DNA of 64,000 bases from JBGAKG01 sp044224495 (lineage in GTDB: Bacteria; Myxococcota_A; Polyangia; Polyangiales; Polyangiaceae), in assembly GCA_044224495.1 (NCBI GenBank), contig JBGAKG010000036.1, forward strand, positions 20,259-84,258, given 5' to 3'. Shown here one piece after another: positions 35,359-44,341 of this stretch; the stretch's first letter is position 1, and every line of letters starts with the position of its first letter. The notes under the pieces were generated by a model that did not search any database, was not told where the DNA came from, and saw nothing but the letters and a program-made list of their open reading frames with translations. Position numbers and translations under genes: made by a program.

Positions 35359-37344
35359 TCAGTTCTTGCGAATCGTGAAGTTCGAGAGCTCGAAGCTCGC
35401 GTCCTTCTTCGTCAGCACCGCCACGTTGCCGTGCTCGAAGCCGTGGAGCGTCGTCACCGAGCGCTTCGCCGGGCCGAGACCGAGCGGTCCCTTCCACTGG
35501 ATCGAGACCTCGATCGTGCTCCCCTTCACCGCGAGGCGGAGGTGGTCGACCGACGGCAGGTCCATGAGCGACCCGATCGGCGTCTCCACCTTGTTCGCGT
35601 TGAGCATCATCAGCGTCACGTGCATCGGGTTGCCCGGGATCACGCGCACGCCCGCGCCGAAGCCGTCGCGGCCGGAGTTCGCCCGGACGAGGATGGCGCC
35701 GCCGCCTTCGCTCTTGAGGTCCGTCTCGATCACCACGTCGTCCCCGGGGCCCGAGAAGATCACGCCGTCCATCTCGGTCGTTCCGACCACGCGCAGGCGC
35801 GGCCCCGTGACCACGCCGACGAGCGGGTTGCCGAGGAGCGGCGTGAGGCTCAGCCCCGCGCCCGTCCACGACGTGCCCGCGGCGACCGGGACACGCACGT
35901 TGGCGAGCTGGTTGAACGCCACCGGCTGCCCCTCGCGCTTCACGCCGCTCACGCCGGCGGTGCCGGTGATGTCGCGCGTGAGCTCCCACCGCGTACCGTA
36001 CGCGGCCCACGCAGCGGCCGCGCCGCTCGGGAACAGTCGCACGCCCGTCACGTCGGCGATGGACGAGCTGCCATCCGCCTCCGCCTTGCCGAGCGCGAGT
36101 TGCGTGGCCTGACCCGGGCCCTGCGCCGCGGCGAGGACGCCGAGCGCATCGGAGACGAACGCCATCGTCTCGGTCCGGCCCGCGAGGAACCGCGCCGCCG
36201 CCACGTCGATCGTCCGCTGGCCGTCGGCGAGGAGGAGGCCCAACGTCGCCGCGACGGCGCCCTCGGGCGAAGCGTCCGGCAATGCACCGAGCAGGCGCTT
36301 CGGATCACCGTTCGCCGCCTGGAAGTCGCGCTGAGCCGCGAGCCGCAGATCACCGCGGTTCGCGAGCACCTGCCGCGTGAGGCGGTTCGCGAGCACGCCC
36401 GCGAGCTCACCGATCGGCGCGGCGACCGTGCTGTCGGCAACTTCGTCGGGCGGGAAATTCTTGAGCGGCGCCGTCGAGTCGAACGGCACCTTCACGGTGA
36501 GCACGGCACCACGCGCGTGGAGCTCCGTCGGCGCGTCGTCGAAGACGATCGCTTCGACGTCGTCCGTCGTTCCCTTCGCGCGGCGCAGGAGCGCTTGCAC
36601 CTGCGGGATGCGCGCATCGGCCTTGCCGTTGTCCACGACGAGCAGCCCGCGCTCGACCAGGATCGAGCGCCGGATCACGTCGAGCCCGAGCTTGTCCGAC
36701 GCGTCGACGCTCTTGGTCGGCGTGTCGGGCTCCATGTCGAGGAGCGCCAGCTGCGCCTGACCACGCACGCGCGCCGCGAGCGGCACGAGCTGCGACGGCC
36801 CGCCCTTGAGCCACGCGGCGTGGCGCTCGTAGTGCTCGCCGAGCGCCTTCGCGCATGCCTCGTAGGTCGCCGGGGCGATGCCGGCTTGGGGATCGTGCAG
36901 ACGCCCGACGGGGTGGCCGTAATTCGAGAGGTCCGCGATGAAGCCGTAAATGCGCACGAGCTCGGCGCCCGCGTCGGCCGCGTCCGGGTTCGCCTTGCCG
37001 AAGATCGTGTCCGCGCGAGCGATGAGGCCCTTCACCACCGACAGCACGACGACGTTGCGCGAAGGCGCCGACGAAGCGCCGAACGCGAGGTCGCGGAGAA
37101 ACGCCTGACGCGCGTCGTTGAACGGCACGGGCGCCAGCGCGTCGACCATCGCCTGGACGGACTCGTCCGCCGTGAGATCGGTCCGGGCGACGAGCGACCG
37201 GACCTTCGGGACGTTGGCGAGCTGCGCCGTCCCGACGAACTGCTTGATGATCGCGCCTTCGCTCGGCGTCAGGGTGGCATGCGCAGCGCCCGAGAGGGCC
37301 ACCAGCGACGCCAACAAAAACACGGTGTGTCGAACGCTTCGCAT
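35359..37344 (-). CDS. Secreted protein, unknown function
   Basis: A 661-residue protein with a signal peptide (FLLASLVALSGAAHA, cut near 23). The N-terminal half (about 30-400) is mainly helical, with Ala-rich repeats. The C-terminal 200 residues are beta-rich (LRVVGTTEMDGVIFSG, DLKSEGGGAILVRANSGRDGFG, LRLAVKGSTIEVSIQW) and look like a concanavalin/LamG-type sandwich. No catalytic motif or family is recognised. It follows infC on the same strand with 34 bases between, so it may be co-transcribed from that side. Confidence 0.75.
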   Translation of the reverse strand: MRSVRHTVFLLASLVALSGAAHATLTPSEGAIIKQFVGTAQLANVPKVRSLVARTDLTADESVQAMVDALAPVPFNDARQAFLRDLAFGASSAPSRNVVVLSVVKGLIARADTIFGKANPDAADAGAELVRIYGFIADLSNYGHPVGRLHDPQAGIAPATYEACAKALGEHYERHAAWLKGGPSQLVPLAARVRGQAQLALLDMEPDTPTKSVDASDKLGLDVIRRSILVERGLLVVDNGKADARIPQVQALLRRAKGTTDDVEAIVFDDAPTELHARGAVLTVKVPFDSTAPLKNFPPDEVADSTVAAPIGELAGVLANRLTRQVLANRGDLRLAAQRDFQAANGDPKRLLGALPDASPEGAVAATLGLLLADGQRTIDVAAARFLAGRTETMAFVSDALGVLAAAQGPGQATQLALGKAEADGSSSIADVTGVRLFPSGAAAAWAAYGTRWELTRDITGTAGVSGVKREGQPVAFNQLANVRVPVAAGTSWTGAGLSLTPLLGNPLVGVVTGPRLRVVGTTEMDGVIFSGPGDDVVIETDLKSEGGGAILVRANSGRDGFGAGVRVIPGNPMHVTLMMLNANKVETPIGSLMDLPSVDHLRLAVKGSTIEVSIQWKGPLGLGPAKRSVTTLHGFEHGNVAVLTKKDASFELSNFTIRKN

Positions 37345-37378
37345 GGCTTACCCCCCGTCAGACGAGGCTCGCGACGAG

Positions 37379-38137
37379 TTATTCCTCGTCGCCCTCGCCT
37401 TCGGCGTCGTCATCCTCGTCGCCGTCGTCATCGTCGTCGTCGTCATCATCGTCGTCGTCGTCATCGTCGTCATCCGGGAGGTTCGGGAGCGACGCGGACG
37501 CCGGCGGGAGCGGACGACCTTCTTTTTCGGCGAGCTGGCGGGCTTTTTCGGCCGCGGCCTTGGCCTGCGCCACCCGCTGCAGGATGGCCTGCTTCGGAGC
37601 GATCAGGACCGTCATCGTGCGGCCTTCCATCATCGGCCGGGTCTCGACGTTGGCGAGATCCTCGGTCTGCCCCGTCATCAGGGTGAGCTGCTCCTGCGCC
37701 TTCTCGGGGTGCGTGATCTCGCGACCACGGAAGCGCACGGTGAACTTCACCTTGTGGCCTGCCTCGAGGAAGCGGCGCGCGGCTTTCACCTTGAAGGCGA
37801 TGTCGTGATCGTCCGTCTTCGGGCGGAGCTTGATCTCCTTGATCTCGACGACCGTCTGCTTGCGCTTCGCCTCGCCGGCCTTCTTCTTCTCCTCGTACTT
37901 GTACTTCCCGTAGTCGAGGATCTTGCAGACCGGCGGGTCCGTCTTCGGGTTCACCTCGACCAGATCGAGGCCGGCTTCCTGCGCCATGCGCATGGCCTCG
38001 TGAGTCTGCATCACGCCGAGCATGGCCCCGTCGGCGCCGATCACGCGTACCTCGGGCACGCGGATACGGTGATTCACTCGGGTCTGAAAGGTTCGTTGAT
38101 TCTGACGGGGATCGAAGCGAGAGCGACCAAAGGCCAT
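37379..38137 (-). CDS. infC: Translation initiation factor IF-3 with poly-Asp C-terminal extension
   Basis: A 252-residue IF-3. The N domain has VNHRIRVPEVRVIGADG and VEVNPKTDPPVCKILDYGKY (around residues 59-78), followed by the linker and the C domain (IKLRPKTDDHDIAFKVKAA, FRGREITHPEKA). IF-3 is normally about 180 residues; here about 70 more follow, ending in 17 Asp in a row and an acidic GDEDDDAEGEGDEE tail. Myxococcus xanthus Dsg is also an IF-3 with an extra C-terminal tail important for development. The usual rpmI-rplT partners are not adjacent. ATG start, with GGAG 13 bases upstream. Confidence 0.95.
   Translation of the reverse strand: MAFGRSRFDPRQNQRTFQTRVNHRIRVPEVRVIGADGAMLGVMQTHEAMRMAQEAGLDLVEVNPKTDPPVCKILDYGKYKYEEKKKAGEAKRKQTVVEIKEIKLRPKTDDHDIAFKVKAARRFLEAGHKVKFTVRFRGREITHPEKAQEQLTLMTGQTEDLANVETRPMMEGRTMTVLIAPKQAILQRVAQAKAAAEKARQLAEKEGRPLPPASASLPNLPDDDDDDDDDDDDDDDDDGDEDDDAEGEGDEE
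37424..37474. repeat. GAY triplet run coding 17 aspartates at the infC 3' end
   Basis: Seventeen Asp codons in a row (GAC with a few GAT), within the infC tail. Triplet runs can gain or lose units without a frameshift, so tail length may vary between strains. Confidence 0.9.
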
Positions 38138-38242
38138 GTGCGGGAACGGACTCCTGGTGTACCGGGGGGAGAGATTTCGGACGGCCATCCAACGACGCCC
38201 CGGACCGCGCAGCAAGGAAAAAATGCTAGCGTCGATGAACCA

Positions 38243-39364
38243 ATGGCGGAGACGCTCGCGGAAGTCGCCGATCGGTTGTTCCGGAGCTTCCTCGCGCCGC
38301 TCGTCCTCGGGGGCGAGCTCCGACCCGGCCGGCCGATCGGCGCGAAGACCGCGCTCGCCATGGCGGGGCAGCTCCACACGGACCCCGATCTGGGTTCTCA
38401 CGTCGAGATCGCGCGCCTCCGGATCGCCCGAAAGCTCGTTCCTCTCGATACGTTCCTGACGCCAGGCGAGCCCGGCGTCGCGCCGGGCACCCCCAACCGC
38501 GAGGAGTGGGCGCTGGCCGCGGCCCTCCACGACGTGGTCCAGGCGGCGCACCCCGGCTGGAGCGGTGTCTTCCGCTCGAACGCGGGTCCCTCGCGGCTCC
38601 TCGACCTCGCGGGCGCCACGTTGGACCGGATCGGGCCCGTCAGCGACGTTCGCGAGGCCCTCGCCCGTCACACGTGGTTCTCGCGGGTGCTCGAGATCGG
38701 CCGCATCGACACGAAGGTGAGCTGGTGGGTGGGCTCGCAGACGTTCCTCGGGACGGAGCCGCCGGGCCGGCTCCAAGCGTGGCCGGAGCTCCGCCGCGTA
38801 CGGGTCGAGCGGGAGACGCAGCCGCTCGTCGAGCTCCCGGGCGCGGGTGGAAAGGTCGACGGGGCGCGCTTCGCCCTCGCGGTCGACCGCTTCCTCCGCG
38901 CGACGCCGCTCACCGATCTCGCCACCGCCGCGCGGGCGAAGCCGGTCTTCGGGTGGACGCCCGAGACGATCGCGCTGATCTCGATGCGGGGCGGGCGCAC
39001 CCTCGCCCTCCGCGCCCTCCGGACGTCCCACCCGATCGACGTCGACGTGGCGCTCGGCCGGGCGCTCCGAACCCTGGTCCTCAAGAAGGCGCTGCAGCCG
39101 CTGACCATCGTCCTCGGCTTCCTCGGCGAACGTATGCTGGGCGCGTTCGAGGAGACCCTGATGACGGGCGCGCAGCTCCCCGAGACGAGCGACCAGGACG
39201 CGGTGTTCGCCCGGGCGATCGGGGCCTACGGCGCCCGGCAGCTCCTCGAGGCCGCGCTCCCCTCGTATTCGGCGCGGGACGTGGACCTCCTCCGGCGGCA
39301 GATCGCCCGCCACGAGGTCCGGGCCCACGTGGAGCCGGTGGCCGGCCTCCTCGAGGCGCGCTGA
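38243..39364 (+). CDS. Conserved soluble protein, unknown function
   Basis: A 373-residue protein without signal peptide, membrane helices or any motif I recognise. It is rich in Arg, Leu and Ala, predicted mostly helical, with one aromatic segment (KVSWWVGSQTFLG, about 160-172) and a helical C-terminus. It is divergent from infC with 105 bases between. The ATG at 38243 is the first in-frame start clear of the infC leader; longer frames extend through infC on the other strand and are artefacts. Confidence 0.7.
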   Translation: MAETLAEVADRLFRSFLAPLVLGGELRPGRPIGAKTALAMAGQLHTDPDLGSHVEIARLRIARKLVPLDTFLTPGEPGVAPGTPNREEWALAAALHDVVQAAHPGWSGVFRSNAGPSRLLDLAGATLDRIGPVSDVREALARHTWFSRVLEIGRIDTKVSWWVGSQTFLGTEPPGRLQAWPELRRVRVERETQPLVELPGAGGKVDGARFALAVDRFLRATPLTDLATAARAKPVFGWTPETIALISMRGGRTLALRALRTSHPIDVDVALGRALRTLVLKKALQPLTIVLGFLGERMLGAFEETLMTGAQLPETSDQDAVFARAIGAYGARQLLEAALPSYSARDVDLLRRQIARHEVRAHVEPVAGLLEAR

Positions 39365-39411
39365 ACCGAGCGCTTGTATCGCGAAAGTCGGCCGTGATAT
39401 TCCAATGCGCG

Positions 39412-40119
39412 ATGAAAAAGGCCGTCGCCCTCGTGCCGTTCGCGTCGCTGTGCCTCCTGGCCGTCATCCCGGCGTGCGGGAGCAACGACGACCCGTACAA
39501 GCCTCTCCCCGCGTTCTCCGGGCGCAAGGCGAGCCTGCCTTCGGTGCCGACGCTCCCGAGCGACAAAATCAAGGATGGCGACGCGTACACGGTCTACGGC
39601 GCGTACCACCACCTGAACTCGATCATCCACAACCAGGATGTGACGGCGAAGGACATCTCGCTCATCGGCTGGATCGTCGACACGAACATGACGACCGTCG
39701 ACAAGTGCGCCATCCACAAGACCGGCAAGAAGGATCCCGACGGCTGCGTCACGGCGATCCCGTACTTCACGCTGTCGGACAAGAAGGACGGCAAGGCCGA
39801 CTCGAAGGCCCCCAAGATTCGCGTCATGGGTTGGGCCTCGAACTTCGCGAACGTGTTCGACGCGCTCGAGAAGTACAAGACGCTGAAGGAGCCGCCGAAG
39901 GAGCTCTACAAGGACGAGCTCTGGGCGATGGACGTTCCGTTCCCGCTCCCCGCGGTCGGCGCGCGCGTGAAGGTCACCGGCAAGTACGGCGTGAACTTCG
40001 GCAAGTCGTCGGCAGGCGTCGAGGCCGATCCGGTCTACGGCATCATGACCTACGACAAGATCGAGTACCTCGAGCAGGCGCCGGAGCCGGCGTCGTTCCC
40101 GCAGCTCAAGGCGAAGTGA
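39412..40119 (+). CDS. Lipoprotein, unknown function
   Basis: A 235-residue exported protein with a signal and lipobox (LAVIPAC, Cys at about 22). The body has an OB-like beta pattern: KIKDGDAYTVYGAYHHL, ISLIGWIVDTNM, a Cys pair (CAIHKTG then DGCVTA), IRVMGWASNFANVFDAL and ARVKVTGKYGVNF. The spacing resembles nucleic-acid-binding-like OB folds found in other bacterial lipoproteins, without clear assignment. Codon use matches neighbours. It follows the preceding gene by 47 bases. Confidence 0.75.
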   Translation: MKKAVALVPFASLCLLAVIPACGSNDDPYKPLPAFSGRKASLPSVPTLPSDKIKDGDAYTVYGAYHHLNSIIHNQDVTAKDISLIGWIVDTNMTTVDKCAIHKTGKKDPDGCVTAIPYFTLSDKKDGKADSKAPKIRVMGWASNFANVFDALEKYKTLKEPPKELYKDELWAMDVPFPLPAVGARVKVTGKYGVNFGKSSAGVEADPVYGIMTYDKIEYLEQAPEPASFPQLKAK

Positions 40120-40138
40120 TTTCGCCGAGGCCTTCGAG

Positions 40139-42418
40139 CTAAGGCCTCATCGACTTCGGTCGCCGCGATCTCCGCGTCGACGCTTCTTGCGTCGGCGCCG
40201 GGAGCACGCGCCTGACCTCCGCCTCGCGCACGACGTCGCCCTCGCACACCGCGACGATGCGGTGCACGAGCGCGGCGAGCTCAGCGTCCTCGCCCTCGAA
40301 CGGGTGCTCGACGAGCACGGCGAACGCCGCATCGTCGATCCCGATCGGGCGCCCGCGCACGCGCAGGCCCTCGCGCGCGAGACGGTCGGTGAGGATGGCG
40401 CGGATGTCCTCCGGCCGATCCGCGATCCCCGGCAAGCGAATCGCTTGCTCCAGCGCCTCGCCGAAGCGCGACGCGAGGATCGCATCGAGCCTCCCCTCGC
40501 CTTCGAGCAGGCGTGGCTCGGGCACCGAGGTCAGGTAGGGAACCACGTCGAGCGGCTCCGCGCGCTCCCACGGCGTGCGGCGCTCCGCGAGCGCTTGGCC
40601 CACGAGCCGCTGCACGTCGAGCGGGAGCGCGGCACCGTCGACGAGCACCAGCGCGCCCTTGTCCGCGAGCGCCAGCGGTGACGTCACGGGATCGCGCCAG
40701 CGATCGAGATCGTGCTCGCGCGTCGCGGTCCCGTCGACGACGACGAGCGGTCCCTCTTTGCGCGCGCCCGCCAAGTGCGCGCGCGCGATGTACGGAACCG
40801 GGTCCACGCCGCTCTTCGCCCACACGACGATCGGCGCGCCCTGACGCGTCGCGCGTTCGAGCGCGTCGTACGCGAGCCGAGACGCCGCCGCGTAGATGCC
40901 CACCGTCGCCGGGCGCGCCAGCCGCGCCGCGGCGCCGACGTGGGCGGCGCGCTCGCGATGAAGCTCGTGCTCGAAGCGCTCCGCGCGCGCCTCCGCCTCG
41001 CTCGCGATGCGGGTCGCGTCCCGCTCGCGCTCCAAGCTGCGCGCGAGCGCGCTCTTCGCCGCGGCCGCACCCGCGAGCCGGGCGGCGAGCTCCCCGAGGC
41101 GCGTGACCTCTTCGAGCGACATCGGCTCCACGCGGTGACCGCGCGGGAGCACGAGGACGCCCTCGACCTCGCCGTCGCGCGTGACGAGCACCGCCCCGAG
41201 CATGTTCCGATCGTCGAGCCAGCGCGCGAGCGGACGGAGCGAGGGCCGCCGCACCTCGAGCGACACGAGCACCGCCGTGCGCACCGTGAAGAGCGGCTCG
41301 GCGCGGGCGACGGAGACGAGCTCCGCCGGGAGCTCTGCGTCGCGCTCGTGCGGGTACCCGGCCGCGTCCACGGTGAGCACGCGCGCGGGCGTCAGCGTCC
41401 ACAGCTCGGCCGGCGGCGCATCCGGACCCGCCGCGCGGCGGAGCACGCGGAGCGCGTTCGTGAGCGAGTCGTCGGGCGACGAGCGCAGGAGCTCCGCGGT
41501 CGCTTCGTCGACGGCGTGGAGGAGCGCGCCACCGGCCGGAAGGAGCGGCCCCTCGAAGAAGCGCCCGACGTGCCCGACCGCGAGCGCGAGGGTCACCGCC
41601 ACGAGCACCACGACGCCCGCGACGTGCGGTGCACCGGCCGCGGCCACCGCCGCGAGGATCACGATCCCGCCGCCCACGAGCGCCAGCGTCGCCACGCGCC
41701 GGACGAAGCGCGTGATCCGGACGGGCTCGCCACGCACCAGGATCGCCGCGATCACCACCGACAGGATCGGCGGCGCGAGGTGGGTGATGGTGTGCGTCGA
41801 CGCGGCATCCGTGACGAGGAACGCGGCGCCGACGAGCGCGCCCGCGAGCAGCGTCTGCGCCCCCGCGCCGAGCCGCTCCGCGGCGCCGAGCTCGTGGCGC
41901 CGGTCGAGGCGATGCTTGGAGAGCATGCCGAACGCGACGAGGACCGCCGTCGGTCCGGCGAAGAGCGCCACCGTCTCCGCCGTGCGGTGGTGTGCGGCGA
42001 CGAGCGCGATGGCGATCGCGTACGGGAGCGCGGCGACGACGTAGCCCGGCCACGCGGCGCCGAGCTCGCGCGCCCCGAGCCCGCCGAGGCTCGGCACGAC
42101 GTGGACCGCGCGCCGCGCCGCGACGGCGCCGACCGCGCCCGCGACCAGGGCCACGATCTCGATCGCGGGGCTCGGGGGCTTCCCGAGCACGATCGCCACC
42201 ACGCAGGCGACGGCGAACAGGGCGACCCCGACGACACGCTCCCGGAGGGTCGCGGCGAGGCCCGCCAGCACCATCGCGACGAGCGCACCGCCCACGATCC
42301 GGGGCCCCATGCCCCCCTCCCGCGAGGCGGAGACCGCCACGAGGTAGGCCACCGCTGCGAGGGCGGGGACCAAGCCGGGATGGCGCCGAAGGAGCGCGAG
42401 CACGGCGCAGCGTACCAT
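40139..42418 (-). CDS. Membrane protein with degenerate sigma-54-activator-like AAA+ domain
   Basis: A 759-residue protein. Residues 1-320 hold about ten membrane helices. A soluble region with GAF-like features (about 340-480) and a coiled coil (about 490-535, LERERDATRIASEAEARAE) follow. Residues 540-745 align by pattern with NtrC-type AAA+ domains: GALVLVDGAALPLDVQRLV at the Walker B place, IRLPGIADRPEDIRAIL at the sensor 1/RED box and HPFEGEDAELAALVHRIVA at the WPGNVRELE place. Walker A has no GKE/GKS (AKSGVDPVP), the Walker B Glu is Gly, the GAFTGA loop is missing, and no Fis helix-turn-helix follows. It should neither hydrolyse ATP nor contact sigma-54 normally. It shares a 49-base divergent gap with the ABC-type operon. 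Confidence 0.7.
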   Translation of the reverse strand: MVRCAVLALLRRHPGLVPALAAVAYLVAVSASREGGMGPRIVGGALVAMVLAGLAATLRERVVGVALFAVACVVAIVLGKPPSPAIEIVALVAGAVGAVAARRAVHVVPSLGGLGARELGAAWPGYVVAALPYAIAIALVAAHHRTAETVALFAGPTAVLVAFGMLSKHRLDRRHELGAAERLGAGAQTLLAGALVGAAFLVTDAASTHTITHLAPPILSVVIAAILVRGEPVRITRFVRRVATLALVGGGIVILAAVAAAGAPHVAGVVVLVAVTLALAVGHVGRFFEGPLLPAGGALLHAVDEATAELLRSSPDDSLTNALRVLRRAAGPDAPPAELWTLTPARVLTVDAAGYPHERDAELPAELVSVARAEPLFTVRTAVLVSLEVRRPSLRPLARWLDDRNMLGAVLVTRDGEVEGVLVLPRGHRVEPMSLEEVTRLGELAARLAGAAAAKSALARSLERERDATRIASEAEARAERFEHELHRERAAHVGAAARLARPATVGIYAAASRLAYDALERATRQGAPIVVWAKSGVDPVPYIARAHLAGARKEGPLVVVDGTATREHDLDRWRDPVTSPLALADKGALVLVDGAALPLDVQRLVGQALAERRTPWERAEPLDVVPYLTSVPEPRLLEGEGRLDAILASRFGEALEQAIRLPGIADRPEDIRAILTDRLAREGLRVRGRPIGIDDAAFAVLVEHPFEGEDAELAALVHRIVAVCEGDVVREAEVRRVLPAPTQEASTRRSRRPKSMRP

Positions 42419-42467
42419 GTGTGCCGCGCTGGAAAAGGTGCGGGATTCGTGGTCTGGTTCTCCCTGC

Positions 42468-43319
42468 ATGTCGAACGCGGCCACCGTCTCGCGCCGCCCG
42501 CCTCCGCGGGTGGACCCGCCCCCGGCGGAAGACGCACGCCGTCTGCGGCGCCGCGCGCTGTTCGCGCTCGGGCTCTCGCGCGCGTGGGAAGGCGTGCTGC
42601 CGAAGATCGGGCTCGCCCTCGGCGTGATCATCACGCTCTTCATGCTCGGCATCGCGCTCACGTCGGCCCGCCGCGCGGTGGACCTCACGCACGTCGCGCC
42701 CGCCACGGCTTCGCTCCTCGCGTGGGGCTCCGGTGTGCTCACCGCGTTCGCGGGTGCGGCGCGCGTCTTCGAGCGCGATCGGACCGACGGCATCCGCGTG
42801 CTGCTCGACGCGCGCGGGCGCGGCGTCATGTCGTACGTCGGCGCGCGCGCAGGCGGGCTCGCGCTGCTCCTGTTCGTGCCGGTCGCGCTGGGCTCCGCGC
42901 TCACCGGCCTCGCCGCGGCCGCCGCAGCGACCGAGTGGGCGCGCACCGTCCAGGCGCTCGAAGGCACGATCGCGGCGCTCGCCTACTCCTTGGCCTTCGC
43001 GGCGATCCTCGCCCCCGTCGCGCTCGCCGCGCTCGGCGCTCGCTCGCGTGCGGGCGGGTACGGGCTCTTGTTCCTCGTCCTCGTGATGCCGGCGATCCTC
43101 TCCGGCCTCACGTCGAAGCTCGTCCCCGAACCGTGGGGTGGCCTCGTCTCGATCCCCGGTGCGGTCGACGGCGTCCGCGACGGGCTCATGCCTCCCTACG
43201 ATCCGCTCGGGACGCTCCGGGCGCTCATCGTGCTCCTCGTCCTCGGTGGCTTGGCCGTTCTGGTCGTCCGCCGGCAGCTCGCCCGCGACGCGCGCGACCA
43301 GGGCAGGAGCGCATCGTGA
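42468..43319 (+). CDS. ABC-type transporter permease-like membrane protein
   Basis: A 283-residue protein with a basic N-terminal segment and about six membrane helices (from about 45). It resembles ABC-2-type permeases (for example TSARRAVDLTHVAPATASLL, then a VFERDRTDGIRVLLDARG loop, as in gliding and copper-export permeases), but identity is low. First gene of a tight three-gene operon: its stop overlaps the next start by four bases (GTGA). The ribosome binding site is weak. Substrate unknown. Confidence 0.7.
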   Translation: MSNAATVSRRPPPRVDPPPAEDARRLRRRALFALGLSRAWEGVLPKIGLALGVIITLFMLGIALTSARRAVDLTHVAPATASLLAWGSGVLTAFAGAARVFERDRTDGIRVLLDARGRGVMSYVGARAGGLALLLFVPVALGSALTGLAAAAAATEWARTVQALEGTIAALAYSLAFAAILAPVALAALGARSRAGGYGLLFLVLVMPAILSGLTSKLVPEPWGGLVSIPGAVDGVRDGLMPPYDPLGTLRALIVLLVLGGLAVLVVRRQLARDARDQGRSAS

Positions 43320-44341
43320 CCGCCGAGCGCCCCGTCGTCGAAGCGAAGAACCTCGTCGTGCGCGACGGACCCGTCGAGACGAAGCCGATCACCTTCGCCA
43401 TGGAAGCGGGAGTGCACGCGCTCCTCGGTCGGACCGAAGACGGCCCCGTCGCCGTGCTCCGCGCGCTCGCCGGCGAGCTCCCCTTCCGCGGCGCAGCGCT
43501 CGTGCACGGCGGACCACCGTCGGCGGCGCGCAAGCGGATCGCGTTCGTCCCGCGCGACGTGAAGCTCCCCGAGAGCCTTCGCGTCCACGAGATGCTCGAC
43601 CTGGCCACGACGGTCCGCGGCGGCACGCCGGCGAAACCCGAGACGGTGCTCGGCGCGCTCGGCGTCGAGAACCTCGCCCAACGGCCGATCGCGGGACTGC
43701 GCCCGATGGAGCGCCGCGCGGTCGCGCTGGCAGAGGCGCTCGCGTCGAACGTCGTCGACGTGCTCCTGATCGAGGAGCCGTTCGCAGAGATGGAAGCGAG
43801 CGCCTGCTCTCGCCTCGCGGCGGCGATCGCAACGAAGAAGGGCTGCATCGTCGTGGCGACGGCGTCCACGCGCGATGCCCGCCTCCTCGCGAAGGACTTC
43901 CTGGTCCTCGAGCGCGGCAAGCCCGTCCAGGTGAGCACCTTCGAGGACGCCGCGCGCCGCGTGCACGGCGGCTCCGTCCGCTTCCGGCTCCAGTTCGAGG
44001 ATGCCCGCGCGTGGCTCGTCGCCGCAGCGGCCGAGCCCACGCTCCGCCGGCTCGCGCTCGATGGCGACGCGGTCGTCGTCGAGGGCGACGATCCCGACGA
44101 GGTCGCGCGCGCGATCGGGCGCGCGGTCGTCGCGTCCAAGGCCGAGGTGAAGCTGATGACCCGCGACGTCCCCGCGCTCGACGAGCTTCGCGCGTCGTTC
44201 GCAGGCCAGTACGCGGGCGTGTATCAAGCCGCGGTGGCGCAGGCGAAGGCGGGTGGTCCGCCGAGCGCGCGCGGCTCCGCTCCGCCGGCCTCGCTCGGCG
44301 CGCCGCCCACGCCGACCCCGCGCCTCGGGGGTGACGGATGA
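43316..44341 (+). CDS. Degenerate ABC ATPase-like subunit
   Basis: A 341-residue protein with the fold order of an ABC ATPase (ABC-2 type): MEAGVHALLGR then LRALAGELPFRG, IAFVPRDVKLPESLRVHEML, GLRPMERRAVALAEALAS and VLLIEEPFAEME. The Walker A has no Gly-Lys-Ser/Thr (LLGRTEDGPVAVL), the signature LSGGQ reads LRPME, the Walker B Asp is Glu, and the switch His is absent (ATASTRD). It should not hydrolyse ATP. A 100-residue C-terminal part (about 220-320) is like the regulatory end of some ABC-2 ATPases. Overlaps both neighbours, so it is part of the complex with the two permeases. Confidence 0.75.
   Translation: MTAERPVVEAKNLVVRDGPVETKPITFAMEAGVHALLGRTEDGPVAVLRALAGELPFRGAALVHGGPPSAARKRIAFVPRDVKLPESLRVHEMLDLATTVRGGTPAKPETVLGALGVENLAQRPIAGLRPMERRAVALAEALASNVVDVLLIEEPFAEMEASACSRLAAAIATKKGCIVVATASTRDARLLAKDFLVLERGKPVQVSTFEDAARRVHGGSVRFRLQFEDARAWLVAAAAEPTLRRLALDGDAVVVEGDDPDEVARAIGRAVVASKAEVKLMTRDVPALDELRASFAGQYAGVYQAAVAQAKAGGPPSARGSAPPASLGAPPTPTPRLGGDG

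Noticed and set aside
32099..36112. Very long + frame of 1337 codons
   Set aside because: Arg-rich composition and full overlap with the AAA ATPase on the minus strand show it is a shadow of high-GC coding.
37409..37480. Asp codon run as a frameshift or assembly artefact at the infC end
   Set aside because: The frame stays open, the triplets vary between GAC and GAT, and the acidic tail continues to a stop; acidic tails are known for myxobacterial IF-3.
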